From NCBI RefSeq assembly GCF_035222275.1, contig NC_085884.1, forward strand, positions 186,001 to 250,000: a DNA stretch of 64,000 bases, read 5' to 3'. Within the stretch, counting starts at the first letter, position 1, and every line of letters begins with the position of its first letter. Of the stretch, positions 23,218-34,636 are shown piece after piece. The DNA comes from Podospora bellae-mahoneyi. Lineage: Eukaryota > Ascomycota > Sordariomycetes > Sordariales > Podosporaceae. A model generated the notes under the pieces. That model was not told the DNA's origin, made no database searches, and worked only from the letters and a program-made list of their open reading frames with translations. The position numbers were made by a program, and so were the translations under genes.

Positions 23218-24707
23218 ATGTCTCCGTCAAAACCGTCCTTTAAGCGTTCAGCCGACAACCGATCCATATCTCCGCCTCCGCTGAAGCGCAAAGTCCAAAC
23301 TGCCATCTCGAGTATGTGCCCATGCTCGCGCTCGTCCTATTCTTGCCCCAGTCACTAAGAAGATACATTGTGTAGAAAGTGCCGTAGCCAGCTTCTTCAC
23401 GCCCGCCTCTCAGAAGCCGAAAGAGCCTACTGTCTGGTCAGAACGAAGTCCCGACGACAACTCTCCTGCCACCTTACTCGTTGCCAAGTACGACAAGACC
23501 GAGCCCGACGCCCTGGCCATCAAAAGGAGGAAGATCGCTGCCTTTGATCTCGACTCAACCCTTATAGCAACAGCGTCGGGCAAGAAGCACGCCGGTGACT
23601 CTGCAGACTGGACATGGTGGCACGAGTCGGTCCCCGCCCGCCTGCGGCAGCTCTACCAAGACGAAGGCTACCAAGTGGTCATCTTCACCAACCAAGGCGG
23701 CCTAACCCTCCATCCCGACCCCAAGACTAAAGCCCCCGTCAAGTTCACCAAGAACCGCGTCGCCGGCTTCAAAGCAAAATGCAATGCTGTCCTGGGACAG
23801 CTCGGGATACCTGTCACGTTATACGCCGCGACAGGCAAGGACATATTTCGAAAGCCTCGGCCGGGCATGTGGGAGGAGCTTAAGAAAGATTACAGCCTCC
23901 CAGAGGAGGAGATAGATCGGGAGAACAGCATTTTTGTCGGTGACGCGGGCGGTAGGACAGCAGAGCTCAAAGGGCAGGCCAAGGACTTTAGCTGTTCGGA
24001 CAGGAATTTGGCGAGTAATATCGGGATCAAGTACCTCACGCCAGAAGAATACTTTTTGGGGGAGAAGTCAAGGGAGTTTAAGCGGGATTTCGACCTGGAG
24101 CATTTCCCGTTGCCCGAGGAGGAGGAAGAGACACCAAGATTTGAGAAGAAGCACGAGAAGGAGATGGTCCTCTTCGTTGGCCCCCCTGGTGCAGGCAAAA
24201 GCACCTTTTTCTGGAAGGAGCTCAAGCCATTAGGTTACGAGAGGGTTAACCAGGATTTGCTAAAGAGCAAGGACAAGTGTTTTAAGACTGCTGCGGAGTG
24301 GCTCAAGGAGGGGAAGTCGGTTGTCATCGGTATGTATACCCTGCCCCCCCCCCCGGCTTTACCCCCTGGAGCATGATAATGTTGACCTGACAATAGACAA
24401 CACGAATGCAGACCCCGAGACACGCGCCCAGTGGGTTGATTTGGCCAAAAAGCACAAGGTACCCATCCGGTGCGTGTGGTTCAAGACACCCCTCCATTTG
24501 TGCGAGCACAACAGCGCGGTCAGGGCGCTCAACAAGAGTCTGAACCCTGAAGATCGACAGCTACTCCCGCAGCTTGCGTTCAACGGCTTCAAGTCAAGGT
24601 TCAAGGAGCCCAAGGACAAGGAGGGTTTCGACGACATCACGGAGGTGGAGTTCAAGTTTAAGGGGTCCAAGGAAGAGTACGCCATCTGGGGCAAGTATTG
24701 GGTGTAA
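23218..24707 (+). CDS. pnk1: Polynucleotide kinase 3'-phosphatase (Pnk1-like)
   Basis: Exons 23218-23311, 23376-24329 and 24397-24707; introns 64 and 67 bp; 452 residues. The bifunctional DNA repair enzyme removes 3' phosphates and phosphorylates 5' ends at strand breaks. The HAD-type phosphatase comes first: FDLDSTLI with the nucleophile and acid/base pair at Asp89 and Asp91, followed by VVIFTNQGG and FVGDAGGR. The kinase follows with a P-loop GPPGAGKST near residue 300 and the DNTN and RCVWF blocks after the third exon begins. There is no FHA domain, as in the fission yeast enzyme. The basic N-terminus (KRKVQ) may be a nuclear signal, followed by a PCNA-box-like SAVASFFTP. The fit to the family over both domains makes the call firm. 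Confidence 0.93.
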
Positions 24708-25024
24708 GTGCGGTGAGTGAAGATACGATTTCACATGATTGTCAGCAAAATGGTTTGTCAGGATATGATCTCTTTCCCTGCCCCATCGGGGTTTTGGGTG
24801 AAATTTCCCTTTTCATACCCCTTGGCCCTTCGATCAGGTAGCCAACATTGCTATGCATGAGAATCACGTAAGCCCATCCCGCCAATGCTATCCGAAATGA
24901 TCAAATCCTGGTGACTACCTTTCCTCAATCCAAACGCCTATTTTTTATGCAGCCACAGTCCCAGTTCCTTCCTAATAAAAGCACCAAACAGAAACTCCAA
25001 GCAGAAAACAAGCGTTACATACAT
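24708..25024. other. Convergent intergenic region
   Basis: 317 bp between the stop codons of the kinase/phosphatase gene and the minus-strand gene; only 3' untranslated sequence expected, nothing else seen. Confidence 0.45.
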
Positions 25025-25792
25025 CTACTTGCCTACTCTCTTCCTGGCTTTCTTGGAGGGCCTGCTGACGGTGCCGTTATTACCACCAGTCCGGCTTTCG
25101 GCCAGCCGAGCCAGTTCCTCACGGGCATCTCCGTTGTTAACAGACATCTGCCTCTTGAGGCTTGACCCTCCGACCCTCGTCACCTTTTTCCCTCTCCCAT
25201 TCGCGGCCCTTCTAGTGCCGTCACGATGAAGGATTTGATGAATTCTTGTCTTGGCCGCCGAGGCTGCCAACCGCTCTGTCGGGGGATCGGCCGCGACCTG
25301 CAGTTGTTGATCATTTATCGTCCAGTGCGAGCCTATTGCCTGGTGATGGTGAGCTGGCCGACCATGAACCGGAGCGGTAGACACATGTGTCACGGGGCGA
25401 GATGTCGTCGTCGATGGGCCGTTGCCAGCTTGAGGTGTCATTGATGAGACATGTGACGATCCCGAGTGAAGAAGACCCTGGAAGGGTGGCCTGATGTGAT
25501 GACTCGGAGCTGGCCGTGACTGGTACTGGGCCGGGCGTGAGAAGGGCTCCACGTGATCCGCGTGCTTTTGATGAAATTCCTCGAGGATTACGGCGCCCAT
25601 CGCACTCATGGGCTTCCTCTTCTTGCTCGGACTTGGAGGGGGACATTGCCAGGGGAAGCATTTGGCCGCCGTCACTTGATCCTGTTGCAGGACTTGATTG
25701 AGGACTTGGGTGGCGCGGCGCGACTGTCTGATGTTGATGCTATTGGGAGCCTTGAAGGGCCCTTCCTGACGATGGTAGGCGTGGTCGGGCAT
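25025..25792 (-). CDS. Basic, disordered, probably nuclear protein; start uncertain
   Basis: A 255-residue frame from the ATG at 25792. It is Pro/Ser/His-rich with several basic clusters: SPSKKRKPMSAMGAV near residue 56, and a highly basic C-terminal end (GRGKKVTRVGG, then SRPSKKARKRVGK). A short helical part (SAAKTRIHQILHRDGTRRAA) near residue 185 looks most ordered. These features suggest a nuclear protein, but no domain is recognised. The 5' end is doubtful: a second frame with its own ATG at 25890 runs for 73 codons over the same DNA and also reads like protein, yet I find no good donor and acceptor to join the two. The opposite strand is open over part of the region as well. Confidence 0.5.
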   Translation of the reverse strand: MPDHAYHRQEGPFKAPNSINIRQSRRATQVLNQVLQQDQVTAAKCFPWQCPPPSPSKKRKPMSAMGAVILEEFHQKHADHVEPFSRPAQYQSRPAPSHHIRPPFQGLLHSGSSHVSSMTPQAGNGPSTTTSRPVTHVSTAPVHGRPAHHHQAIGSHWTINDQQLQVAADPPTERLAASAAKTRIHQILHRDGTRRAANGRGKKVTRVGGSSLKRQMSVNNGDAREELARLAESRTGGNNGTVSRPSKKARKRVGK

Positions 25793-27752
25793 TTCTGGGA
25801 AGGTTCGTCTTTGATGCGGCTCCGACTGGCCAGCCCTTTCGAAATTGCCGAGGCGTTTTTATCGACGGGAGCAAGTGAGGGCTTATCCATTTGTGAATTC
25901 CAAGGTCGGAGTGGGGACTATCTTGTGGTCGTGAGAGAAGATGCTCTGGTAGTCACTGGTGATATCAGCGATACAGTTGATAAAGAAGATGGGTTGCTCA
26001 CTTACCGTTGCTGTCGAACAGTCAGTCAAACCGATATCCCGACTCTATTTGTCACTCTCTCATGGGGGACAATGAAGCCTCATAATACGCCATTATTGGT
26101 GACTACATGCTTGGTGTAGCCGGTATTGTTTTTTTGGTGGCCGCTTTGGGTAGGCAGCTGGTACCAAGTATTGTTGGAATACCTGAGCCAATGGAAGCAT
26201 TGTCGGTTGCCTTGGAGGTTGGTGGTCAGGGCAGGTGTGACGGCAAGACGGCTGGTGGCTCATGCTCTACAAAGCAGCATGAGCTTTCGAAAAGTTTGAC
26301 TCGAAGGCGAACTGGGCCCTCCATCATTGCGGCGGTGCCCCGGAGTGTTGGGCTCCAGGGTTGTTTCATCGGATGTCAGAAGCCGGGGTGGCAAGCACGT
26401 ACCGCTTCGTGACCTCTGGAATATTATATGCCGGATAGCCAGTTGTACAAGCTGACTTGTCATGGCGGGCAAGCGCATTGCACTCTTGACAAAAGCAGGG
26501 AGCCGTGGAGCCGCCGGGAACCGCAGATTCGGTGAGGTTGGCGGTCAGCGGAAAGCTCAGCTCGGGCCGCTATCATGGTGCCAAAGTTCGGATGGACCGC
26601 GGCCGGAGACTGGAGACTGAAGAACAATTCCATCTTGCTTGGACTTCTGCAAGGTAACCTTTGAAAAGGTGGTATTGATATTGCACTCTTGACGATCAGT
26701 GTCTCGGACCGGCCCGCCAGGTGAGAGCACGTTGGTATGGATCATGGATACGCTCGCCAACATCAAAGCGGCCTGAGAGGCTGAGTGAGTACAGAGTCCA
26801 GGCATTGATAGCAACCATCCCACCACCACCACCACCACCACCACCGCCTGGCTACCATTGCAATCTGATCATCTTGATACTGCGTGACCACAGAACCGGA
26901 CATCGCCGCCTTGCGGTGTGCATATCGATGATTATCTGCAATGCTATCTCGACACGGCTCGCGAATGCACCCGCTGGTAAGCTGCTATCACCTTCTTTGT
27001 TGGAAACCCCAGTTCCAACACGGCGGTAATGTCAATGGCACACTCCAGGATCGATAAGCGAGAGCTGTGACACTGACATGTGGTTGTCCCCACACACCCA
27101 GTGCACTGGAGCAGGTGGGCGTCTTGTTGGATATCTCTGAAGCTCCCACACTTTCATTTATCTCGCAGAATCTCACAGCTCGCCGATCACAGCAGACTCA
27201 GGGTCTGGCCGGACATGTGATGCGGTTTCGCATGATGCTTCCTGATTATCCCCTCCAGGTTTCCCCAGATCTTGTATCTCGCATGGGACGAACTGGAGGG
27301 AAAACGGACTGGGATTTGGGTAGTAAAGCCTCCGTATTGTTTTCGTGTCTACGTAGTGTAAAAGCCGTTGGAAAGTGAACAAGATGAAAACGATTGGATC
27401 GGGAGTCTCCATGGCACGAGACCCAATGCAGGAAGTGGCTTGACCCCTGGTGGCTCGGCACTTGCGGGGTACATGGGTTCGGCCGCTGGTGGCCTCTTGG
27501 GCGCTCGGCTTGTCGCTAGCAGGGAAGCCCAGTGCAGGCTTCTAGAAACGGAAGGTGGAATTTGCCGTCACCGGCCACACTGCCAATTTTTCAGCTCCAC
27601 GTCCCGTTCCCCCCAGAACACGGCAGAATCGACAATCTCAACAACAGCTTTTCCCTCGGGCTTCCGTCGAATAACCCTCACTGAACAATAGCACGAGCAG
27701 TGTGTTATTTTTGCCATCTGCTCCTGGACTGAGATCTGTGCCGCCCTCCACT

Positions 27753-27760
27753 TGACGTCA
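27753..27760. promoter_or_regulatory. CRE palindrome TGACGTCA
   Basis: Perfect CRE 1.17 kb upstream of the nucleoside transporter start codon; too far for a confident assignment to that promoter. Confidence 0.3.
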
Positions 27761-28382
27761 GCCGCGGACCAGGTAAAGCCTCCGGTGGGCATCGCGGTGG
27801 CCACTTTTCGAGATGGATTTTTGATAAGATACACCGATGGCGCGCCCGATTGAGAAGGTGGCATTCGACGTCAGGTGCAGTCGGGCTCCTGCGTGTGTTT
27901 CTTGGCTTCAGTTTTGGTCGACCGATCAGCGAACTTGCGGCAGCATCTCAACGGCGACTGGCCAGCAGCCGGTGGCTTTCTCGTCGACCTTGCCCCTCGC
28001 CCCGTGCCCGTTCTCTCCCATCCGTGCTGCTCATTGGCCAATTCACTGTATGTGCGATAGGGGGATTCCCGATTCCCAACAAGCACTCTCATCCATATGT
28101 GCCTACCTCCCTTGTAGGGAAAACTCGACCGACACTTGTCCCGGCACCAGTGCTTTAATCGTCGGCCCTAGTCACTTGGCCACCCTCACCTTTCCCGCTG
28201 GTGGTTGAAGGTCGAGATCCGCCACGGCCTTCCATGTTTCCATCGCCGCGGTTCCTCCATCCTGGGCGCACAGCGTCTGGCCCGTCGGAAGTAACACCGA
28301 AAAGACTCTCACTACTCTATCTCTACCTACCACCCTACCTGCCTACATACACCACACAGCACATACACACAGGCCGCATGCC

Positions 28383-28410
28383 ACATGCTACATGCTACAT
28401 GCTACATGCC
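28383..28410. repeat. 7-bp tandem repeat (ACATGCT)4
   Basis: Three exact and one near-exact copy of ACATGCT about 520 bp upstream of the nucleoside transporter start. Confidence 0.85.
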
Positions 28411-28931
28411 ACCTCTCGCCTGTGCCTGCTTGTGGTCCGTCGGTTCCCTGCGTTGCCTCTTCTTGTTCGCTCCGGCTTCTCCACCGACTGCTCTTCCTGG
28501 TAATCCTTTTGTCCCTTAAACCTGGTTCCCATGGAGAGACGAGGTCACCGGGATGTCTCGTCAGGTCTCCACTGTGCAATTCGCTGATTTCAGTCCTCTC
28601 CTACCTGGTATCTCCCGCCTTATCGCCTTATCTAGGGTTACGCTTTTTACAAGCACCACGGGCTCACGAGCCAGCCCGGCCATTTAAAGTTCTACCGTCG
28701 CCCCTCGGCGCCTGCACCTCTGGACTTGATTGACCAGGCCAGTGTCTGATTTGGTTCCTCGCTCGCTCGCCGGCTGCTGTCCTTTTCGCGTTCAGTTCAC
28801 CGTTCCACGAACCACCTTGTTGGTAGCGGACGTCGAGACAAAGCTTGAGCTCTCATATCAGATCCAGTCCTCCAGGCCTCCATCCCTTCCCCGCCGTCCC
28901 CGCCCTGTTCCTCAGATTCTTCTCTCTTGCC

Positions 28932-30906
28932 ATGGCGACCAACGACAACATCGAGCCCAGTGCTCCTCCCTACTCGGCCCAGCCCACTGCCCTTGAGCAG
29001 CAGTCTAGCTCCAGCACCGACATTGGATACCCAGACGAAAAGAACGCCTCGGCCCCCGTTCAGTATGCTGCCGACCCCGAGAAGCAGAGCACCCAGGCTG
29101 GCTCCCTTCGCGGCGACGGGAGAAGTTCGCTACCTACCGTCATCTTGCGGCTTGTGGAGAGGTTTTTCTGGAAGGTCGTCCAGGTAGCTCTGTTTATCGT
29201 CTTCACCGTGTTAGTAACCAGAGCACACAAGAGCCCTCTCCGGAGTCGAGTGCACCGAACTGATATGTGATGCCCGCAGATGGTGGATTTATGGCCTCGT
29301 CAAGTACCGACACACCGACGGCAAGGGATGGTTGATTCCCTCCTTGATCTACATCGCCATCTGTCTTCGCATCTTCTTCAACTTTGTTCCATCGTCTCTG
29401 GTCATGCGCCCTGTGCGCACCGTCTGGAAGCACACGGCTGTCCAAGTGTACGATCGAGTGCCTACTCACCTCCACCACATTTTTGCCGCCCTGATCGCCG
29501 TCGCCGTCTTCTTGATCGGCACCTTTGTGCCTGAAGAGACCGGTGACAACACCCGCGCCAACCGGGCCATCTCCGTCTTCGGTCTCATTGTTATGCTTGG
29601 TCTCCTGACGCTTACGTCGCGAAACTGGAAGCTCATCCCCTGGCGTACCGTCATTGGTGGCATGCTGTCCCAGTACATCATTGCCATCTTCGTCCTTCGC
29701 ACAAAGGCGGGCTACGACATCTTCAAGTTCATCTCGGACATGGCTCGTGCCCTGCTCGGCTTCGCCAAGGACGGTTTGATCTTCTTGACGGATGAGGATC
29801 TGGCCAACAGCAACTGGTTCTTGACCGGTGTCATTCCCGCCATCATCTTCTTCATCGCCCTCGTCCAGATGTTGTACCACGTCGGCTTCCTCGCCTGGTT
29901 CATCCAGAGGTTTGCCGTCTTCTTCTTCTGGAGTTTGAGAGTGTCTGGCGCCGAAGCCATCGTCGCGTCCGCCACCCCCTTTATTGGCCAGGGTGAATCG
30001 GCAGTCTTGATTCGTCCCTTCATGAACCATCTCACCAAGGCCGAAATCCACCAGATCATGACTTGCGGTTTTGCCACCATTGCTGGTTCCGTCTTGGTGG
30101 CCTACATTGGCATGGGTCTCAACCCCCAGGCTCTCGTGTCGTCTTGCATCATGTCCATTCCTGCCACCCTCGCCGTGTCCAAGATGCGCTGGCCCGAGAC
30201 GGAGGAGCCCATCACCATGGGCAAGGTCGAGGTGCCCAAGAACGAGGAAGATGAGGAGACTGTCAACGCTCTTCACGCCTTCACCAACGGCTCGTGGCTC
30301 GGTCTCAAGATTGGTGCCACCATTGTAGCCTGCCTCTTGACCACGATTGCCTTCGTTGCCTTGATCAATGGTCTCCTCAAGTGGTGGGGCAGCTACTGGG
30401 GCATGGTGACTGATCCTCTCCTCGTCGACGAGAACAACAAGATCCTGTCCATCCAGCTCATTCTCTCCTACTGCCTTTATCCCGTTGCTTGGTTGCTGGG
30501 TGTGCCCAAGCAGGATCTTCTTTCGGTGGCTGAGCTCATTGGCACCAAGGTGGTCATCAACGAGTTCAAGGCTTTTGCCGATCTCGTCGACCCCAAGCAG
30601 AAGTTCGTCGATATGCTTCCCCGTTCCAAGCTGATCGCTACCTATGCCTGCTGCGTAAGTTTTTTTTTTTGGTCTCAGATCTTGGAGCATGCGTTGGGAC
30701 TTGACACTGACATGTTGAAACAGGGTTTCGGAAACATTGGTTCCCTCGGCATTCAGATTGGTGTTCTTTCCGCCATTTCCCCCAAGCGGTCCGGTGATGT
30801 CGTCAAGGTGTCCATCTCGGCCTTCTTCTGCGGTGTTCTGTGCACCTTGACATCGGCCAGCATTGCCGGCATGCTCTACAACGATGGCATGATTGATATG
30901 TCGTAA
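28932..30906 (+). CDS. Concentrative nucleoside transporter (CNT family)
   Basis: Exons 28932-29209, 29280-30654 and 30724-30906; introns 70 and 69 bp; 611 residues. The first 75 residues are a disordered cytosolic tail, followed by the multi-span core. The CNT fingerprint is plain: FIGQGESAVLIRPFM with the substrate-binding region after it, MTCGFATIAGSVLVAYI, the internal repeat half LIGTKVVINEF, and GFGNIGSLGIQIG just after the last splice. It should import nucleosides at the plasma membrane using a proton or sodium gradient. The second intron is divisible by three and has no stop in frame, so an intron-blind reading inserts 23 residues in the middle of the conserved CCGFGN block; the family fit shows it is an intron. 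Convergent with HET gene 2. Confidence 0.93.
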
Positions 30907-31414
30907 GCAAAAGAAAAGAAAGAAAAATGAAGAAAATGGTGTGAACGTCGCTCCGAACCGTGCAAGGAGACAAGACGCACATGTAATTTATCAATCGTTC
31001 AAGATACCCGGATCGGTTGGATGCAAAGTATTATCAAATTTAATAATGAACATGAGCAATACAAGCTTCCGCGGGAAACGTGAGTAGCTCTGGGGTTGCT
31101 TTTAATCAACTCAAAACCCGAGCGGTTGGGACCGGCGAATGACTCATACCGGCATAAACGGATCGTTTTCTCCTCCACAAGTTGCTGAAGAGTGAGCAGA
31201 TACCGGATGAGGCGGCAAGCACATACGAAGCTTCGCGACGCGAGGATCCTCTGGGTGGAGGAGCAAGTCAGAGGAACAAGAACAGGCAACAAAGCTGGCC
31301 TTCGAAAACTTTGTCTTCTTTGGGCTGAACACTGCATTGGACGGATTGGAACCCCCCCTCAAGTAAACAAACCCCTGAATCAGTTGATATGGGGACCGGC
31401 CGCCGGCCGCTTTG
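30907..31414. other. Convergent intergenic region
   Basis: 508 bp of 3' untranslated sequence between the nucleoside transporter and HET gene 2; nothing else seen. Confidence 0.45.
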
Positions 31415-34064
31415 CTACACAAGAACAACATGATCCCGACCGTCATTACCAAACGCAGAACCCACAGCAAGCCTGCCGTCTTCACCTGTCAGAGTGTGAA
31501 CAAACACAGCCCCGACGACCCTGAACCGATTGTCCGCTCGAGTGCCAGACAAGTAGGCCTCAGACGAGGGCACCATCCGCAGAGCCATGGGCGTGGGGAT
31601 GCCTCCGCTGAGAAATATGCTGTCACCCTCTGCCAGGCTCAGGGGACCACTGCCGATGAGCTTGTCGCTGTAGGCGTTTGCGCTCATGATGAATAGATTC
31701 CTCTGGTCGAGGGCGAGCTGGTTGCAGGTTTTGAAAAAGTATCTCCAGGCTTTTTTGTTCCGTCGGAGGATGGAGATGGCCCTGGTCATTTTCGAGAGGA
31801 CCGAGTCCCATATCGCTTCGGTAGTGGCTTCGGGGAGGATTGGGGAAGAGGATGATGGGCCATTGTCATCGTCGTCAAGGGCAAGACTGTCGTGGAGAGA
31901 TTGATAGTCGTTCAGGTCGGACGGACGCGAGAGGTTGTCGAGTATCTCCAGGAGCTGTGAGAAGCCCTGAAAGTCGTCTCTGCGGTCGGGGAAGTCTTCC
32001 GGTATGTGCCAGTATTCCGGCCGGCTGTTGTTTGGCGACCGGACCAAGCCTTCCAGGACGGCGAACTGGCGAGTCTTCCAGGTTTCTTTTGTGTCGGAGC
32101 GTCTGGCCCGGAAGAGGTCTTTGAAGATGGTCAGGTGCCAGAAGTGCAATGTGTAAAGGTTTGCAGCAAGGGCCAGGTGCAACTCGGCCCCTTTTAGATG
32201 ATGCGTGGGTGCAAACGGCTGCGAAACCCACATCACCGTGCCGTTGAAGGTCCCGGCTAGCAGAAGAGCTGATGGATCTAGCAGTTGGTAATCGTACCCA
32301 GGTGTAATGTCGTAAGTGTTGTTGAGGCGGTACCTTGAGGTCAGCCACGCGCTGGGTCGAGGGGTGCTCCAGTCTGGCACCCACGATATGGTCTCAGTAG
32401 CACTGGGATCACGTATGCAGGCTGTACTGATACCGGCATCCATCAGCATGATGAGTGCTTCTGGTCTCCATGCAAGAAGATCTTTCACCAGGCTGAGGTA
32501 GGTTTCCGATGTTGAAAGAGAGTAGTCGGGTGGCGAGGGGCTGGCACCGCAAGTCTGTAAGATGCCGGAGATGGAGAAGGCCTTGTCTTGGGGCTGTGTG
32601 CTGATCCGCTCCCGCAGAGTCGCCCGGATGCCATCAAGTGCTTCAGCAGCCTGAAGTGTCTCGGTTGCTGTAGCCGAGTCACGAAGCCATGACTGTCCTT
32701 GCCCAAAGCCGATCCCGTACCAAACGAGATACAGTCTTCTGGTTTGGATGCCTGCCAATACTGTCATCACAAACCAGACAAGCACGACAGGGGCTCCAGC
32801 CCGAAAGCTAGTCAAGACTTGTATCTGCACGAACACCCTCGTCAGATAGGCCCATGCGCCTATCGCGGAGATTAGCCCAATTGCGGCGACGGTCCAGTGA
32901 AACAGTCGAAAGAGTAAAGGTGAGTCGCCAAACCTGTCCCAATAAGCAATAATGTCATCTCTCAAAGACGACTTCCTGTTACCCGAAACGTGGATTCGTG
33001 AAGATTCAAACCCATTGGAAGGCCGCGGCAGTCCAAGCCAGAGATCAATCATGGACTGCCAGTGGGCTAGGACCGAGGGGCTGACGGGGTATGACGCCGC
33101 CGTCTCCTCAAGCTCAGCCATCGTCTTGAAGCTGCCCATGCTATTCTGTGCCATGAGACTGATTGCACTGATGAGCTCTTCCCAAGAGATCTCCTTGGTG
33201 CCACACAGGACGACTAAATGGCGAGCCAGAATCAATTCTTGAAATGTCCATGACCGGTGTATCCATTCGCGATCAAGCACCTGGTCGAGATCAACGCTGC
33301 GGGTTACCGGCTCACGATGCTTTAACCTGACTACGCATTCATTTTGTTAGCATCGAAGAAGATTCAAAATACAGGACGCCCCAAGAATGAAGGAGCTCAC
33401 ATCTCATCGCTTCCCACACGGCCTCCCTATACCTCGCAGACTCAGCCCTCGCGGTTGCTGCATCAGGAGCAGTACAGATACGCAGCGGTAGCTGCCTGCC
33501 GAATCTTGCTAATTGCGATAGATACTCCATAGCTAGATCACTCCGGTCATTGCCATGTCCCAGCCAAACATAGGTCGACTGTGCTAGGGAGAAGATGTGC
33601 TGCATCAAGGGAATTTGGTCAAGTTTTTCCTGTTCATTCTCTTGATTGATGCATATTGAATCGACCCAGAGTGTTGCAGGTGTGGTGTACCCATGACGCC
33701 GTCGTATCTGACAGAGGGCCGCATAGCAATTCTCAGTGATGTCGACATGGACGCCATGACATACAATGGTTCGCGTGGTTGGGGATGGCCGCTTCCCGCC
33801 CCAGACATAGGAAAGAGCAATGAAAGACGGCCGGCTGTCATCAAAACTGACTACCCGAAGGTCGCCATGGAGCTGAGGTGGGAGGTTTAACTCGTGGCTG
33901 GGAGGTGGCGCCTCGAGCTCCAACAAACGAATGGAACGTGTGTCTGGCGGGAGAGGAAACCGGGAGTACAGTGCATCAAGTGATTCTTTCAGGCTGGTGT
34001 TGTCTGACGATCTTTGCTGCTGTTCCATTGAGTCTAGTTGAGGTCTTGGAGCAGCCACATGCAT
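31415..34064 (-). CDS. HET-domain protein 2 with two predicted membrane spans
   Basis: Minus-strand exons 33401-34064 and 31415-33330 joined over a 70-bp intron (GTGAGC donor, GCTAAC branch, GTAG acceptor); 859 residues. A second ATG at residue 13 is an alternative start. The HET domain is complete: FIALSYVWGG at 81-90, WVDSICINQEN at 133-143, QSTYVWLGHG further on, and, across the splice, the typical block REWIHRSWTFQELILA with the VVLCG end. Unlike most HET proteins, two hydrophobic segments follow, at about residues 367-384 and 401-417, separated by a short loop, so it could be anchored in a membrane. A C-terminal half of about 430 residues has no repeat or domain I recognise. Likely part of non-self recognition, by family. 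It diverges from the antiporter gene 572 bp away. Confidence 0.9.
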
Positions 34065-34636
34065 GTTGGGATCTCAGGTGATGGGTGAAGGCGTGCTCGT
34101 AAGGCTGTGCCGCTGCGGGGGAGGTTGACGCCAAGCACGGCGCAGACAAGCCACATTCCTTCCAGTGTCTCAGCCCGTCACCTCCCAATGCTTATCAGCC
34201 TCCTCCACCGCTTCTTGACGGTCTCTGGCGGTCTAGATTGTTGACCTTGGCGTGACCCCCCAGTTCCGCCCCTTGTCTTGTCGACATGGGACAAGGCGAA
34301 CGGTCACGCAAGAACATCATGACGCCACGAAGCTTTCTCAGTGTATGATTGCGACTAAACGAGCTGTCTGTCCACCTCCCAACTGGGATCTGCCACGAAC
34401 CCTGAGTGTGAGCCCTGCGCCCACCTGTCCCGCAAGGCATGGGTCTCTTTGTCTCGAGTACATGAAGCTCCCCGTTTCTCTCTTTTAGGTCCTGAATTGG
34501 AACTGACCCATTGTTCTTTTCCTTCCTCGGCTCCTGGCCTCTGAGGAGGTCATTATATTACCACCAAATCCAATCGCCGTTGTGTTCTCTCGTGCTCACC
34601 GAACAAGGGCCTATCAGGCTCATCTGGCTCGCCACC
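34065..34636. promoter_or_regulatory. Divergent intergenic region, HET gene 2 / antiporter
   Basis: 572 bp holding both promoters of the head-to-head genes. I see no clear known motif; the right 200 bp are pyrimidine-rich, as expected for a fungal leader. Confidence 0.45.

Larger units (their letters stand above)
25793..28931. other. 3.1-kb gene-free stretch upstream of nucleoside transporter
   Basis: No supported gene. A CCA triplet run lies at about 26820-26846, a CRE palindrome at 27753-27760, and four tandem copies of the 7-mer ACATGCT at 28383-28410 in what is probably the 5' leader of the transporter. The last 500 bp are pyrimidine-rich. Confidence 0.45.

Noticed and set aside
29203-30690. 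Minus-strand frame of 495 codons opposite the nucleoside transporter
   Set aside because: It is an antisense shadow caused by strong third-position bias of the transporter gene; its product is a featureless Asp/Gly/Glu-rich string and it starts in intron sequence.
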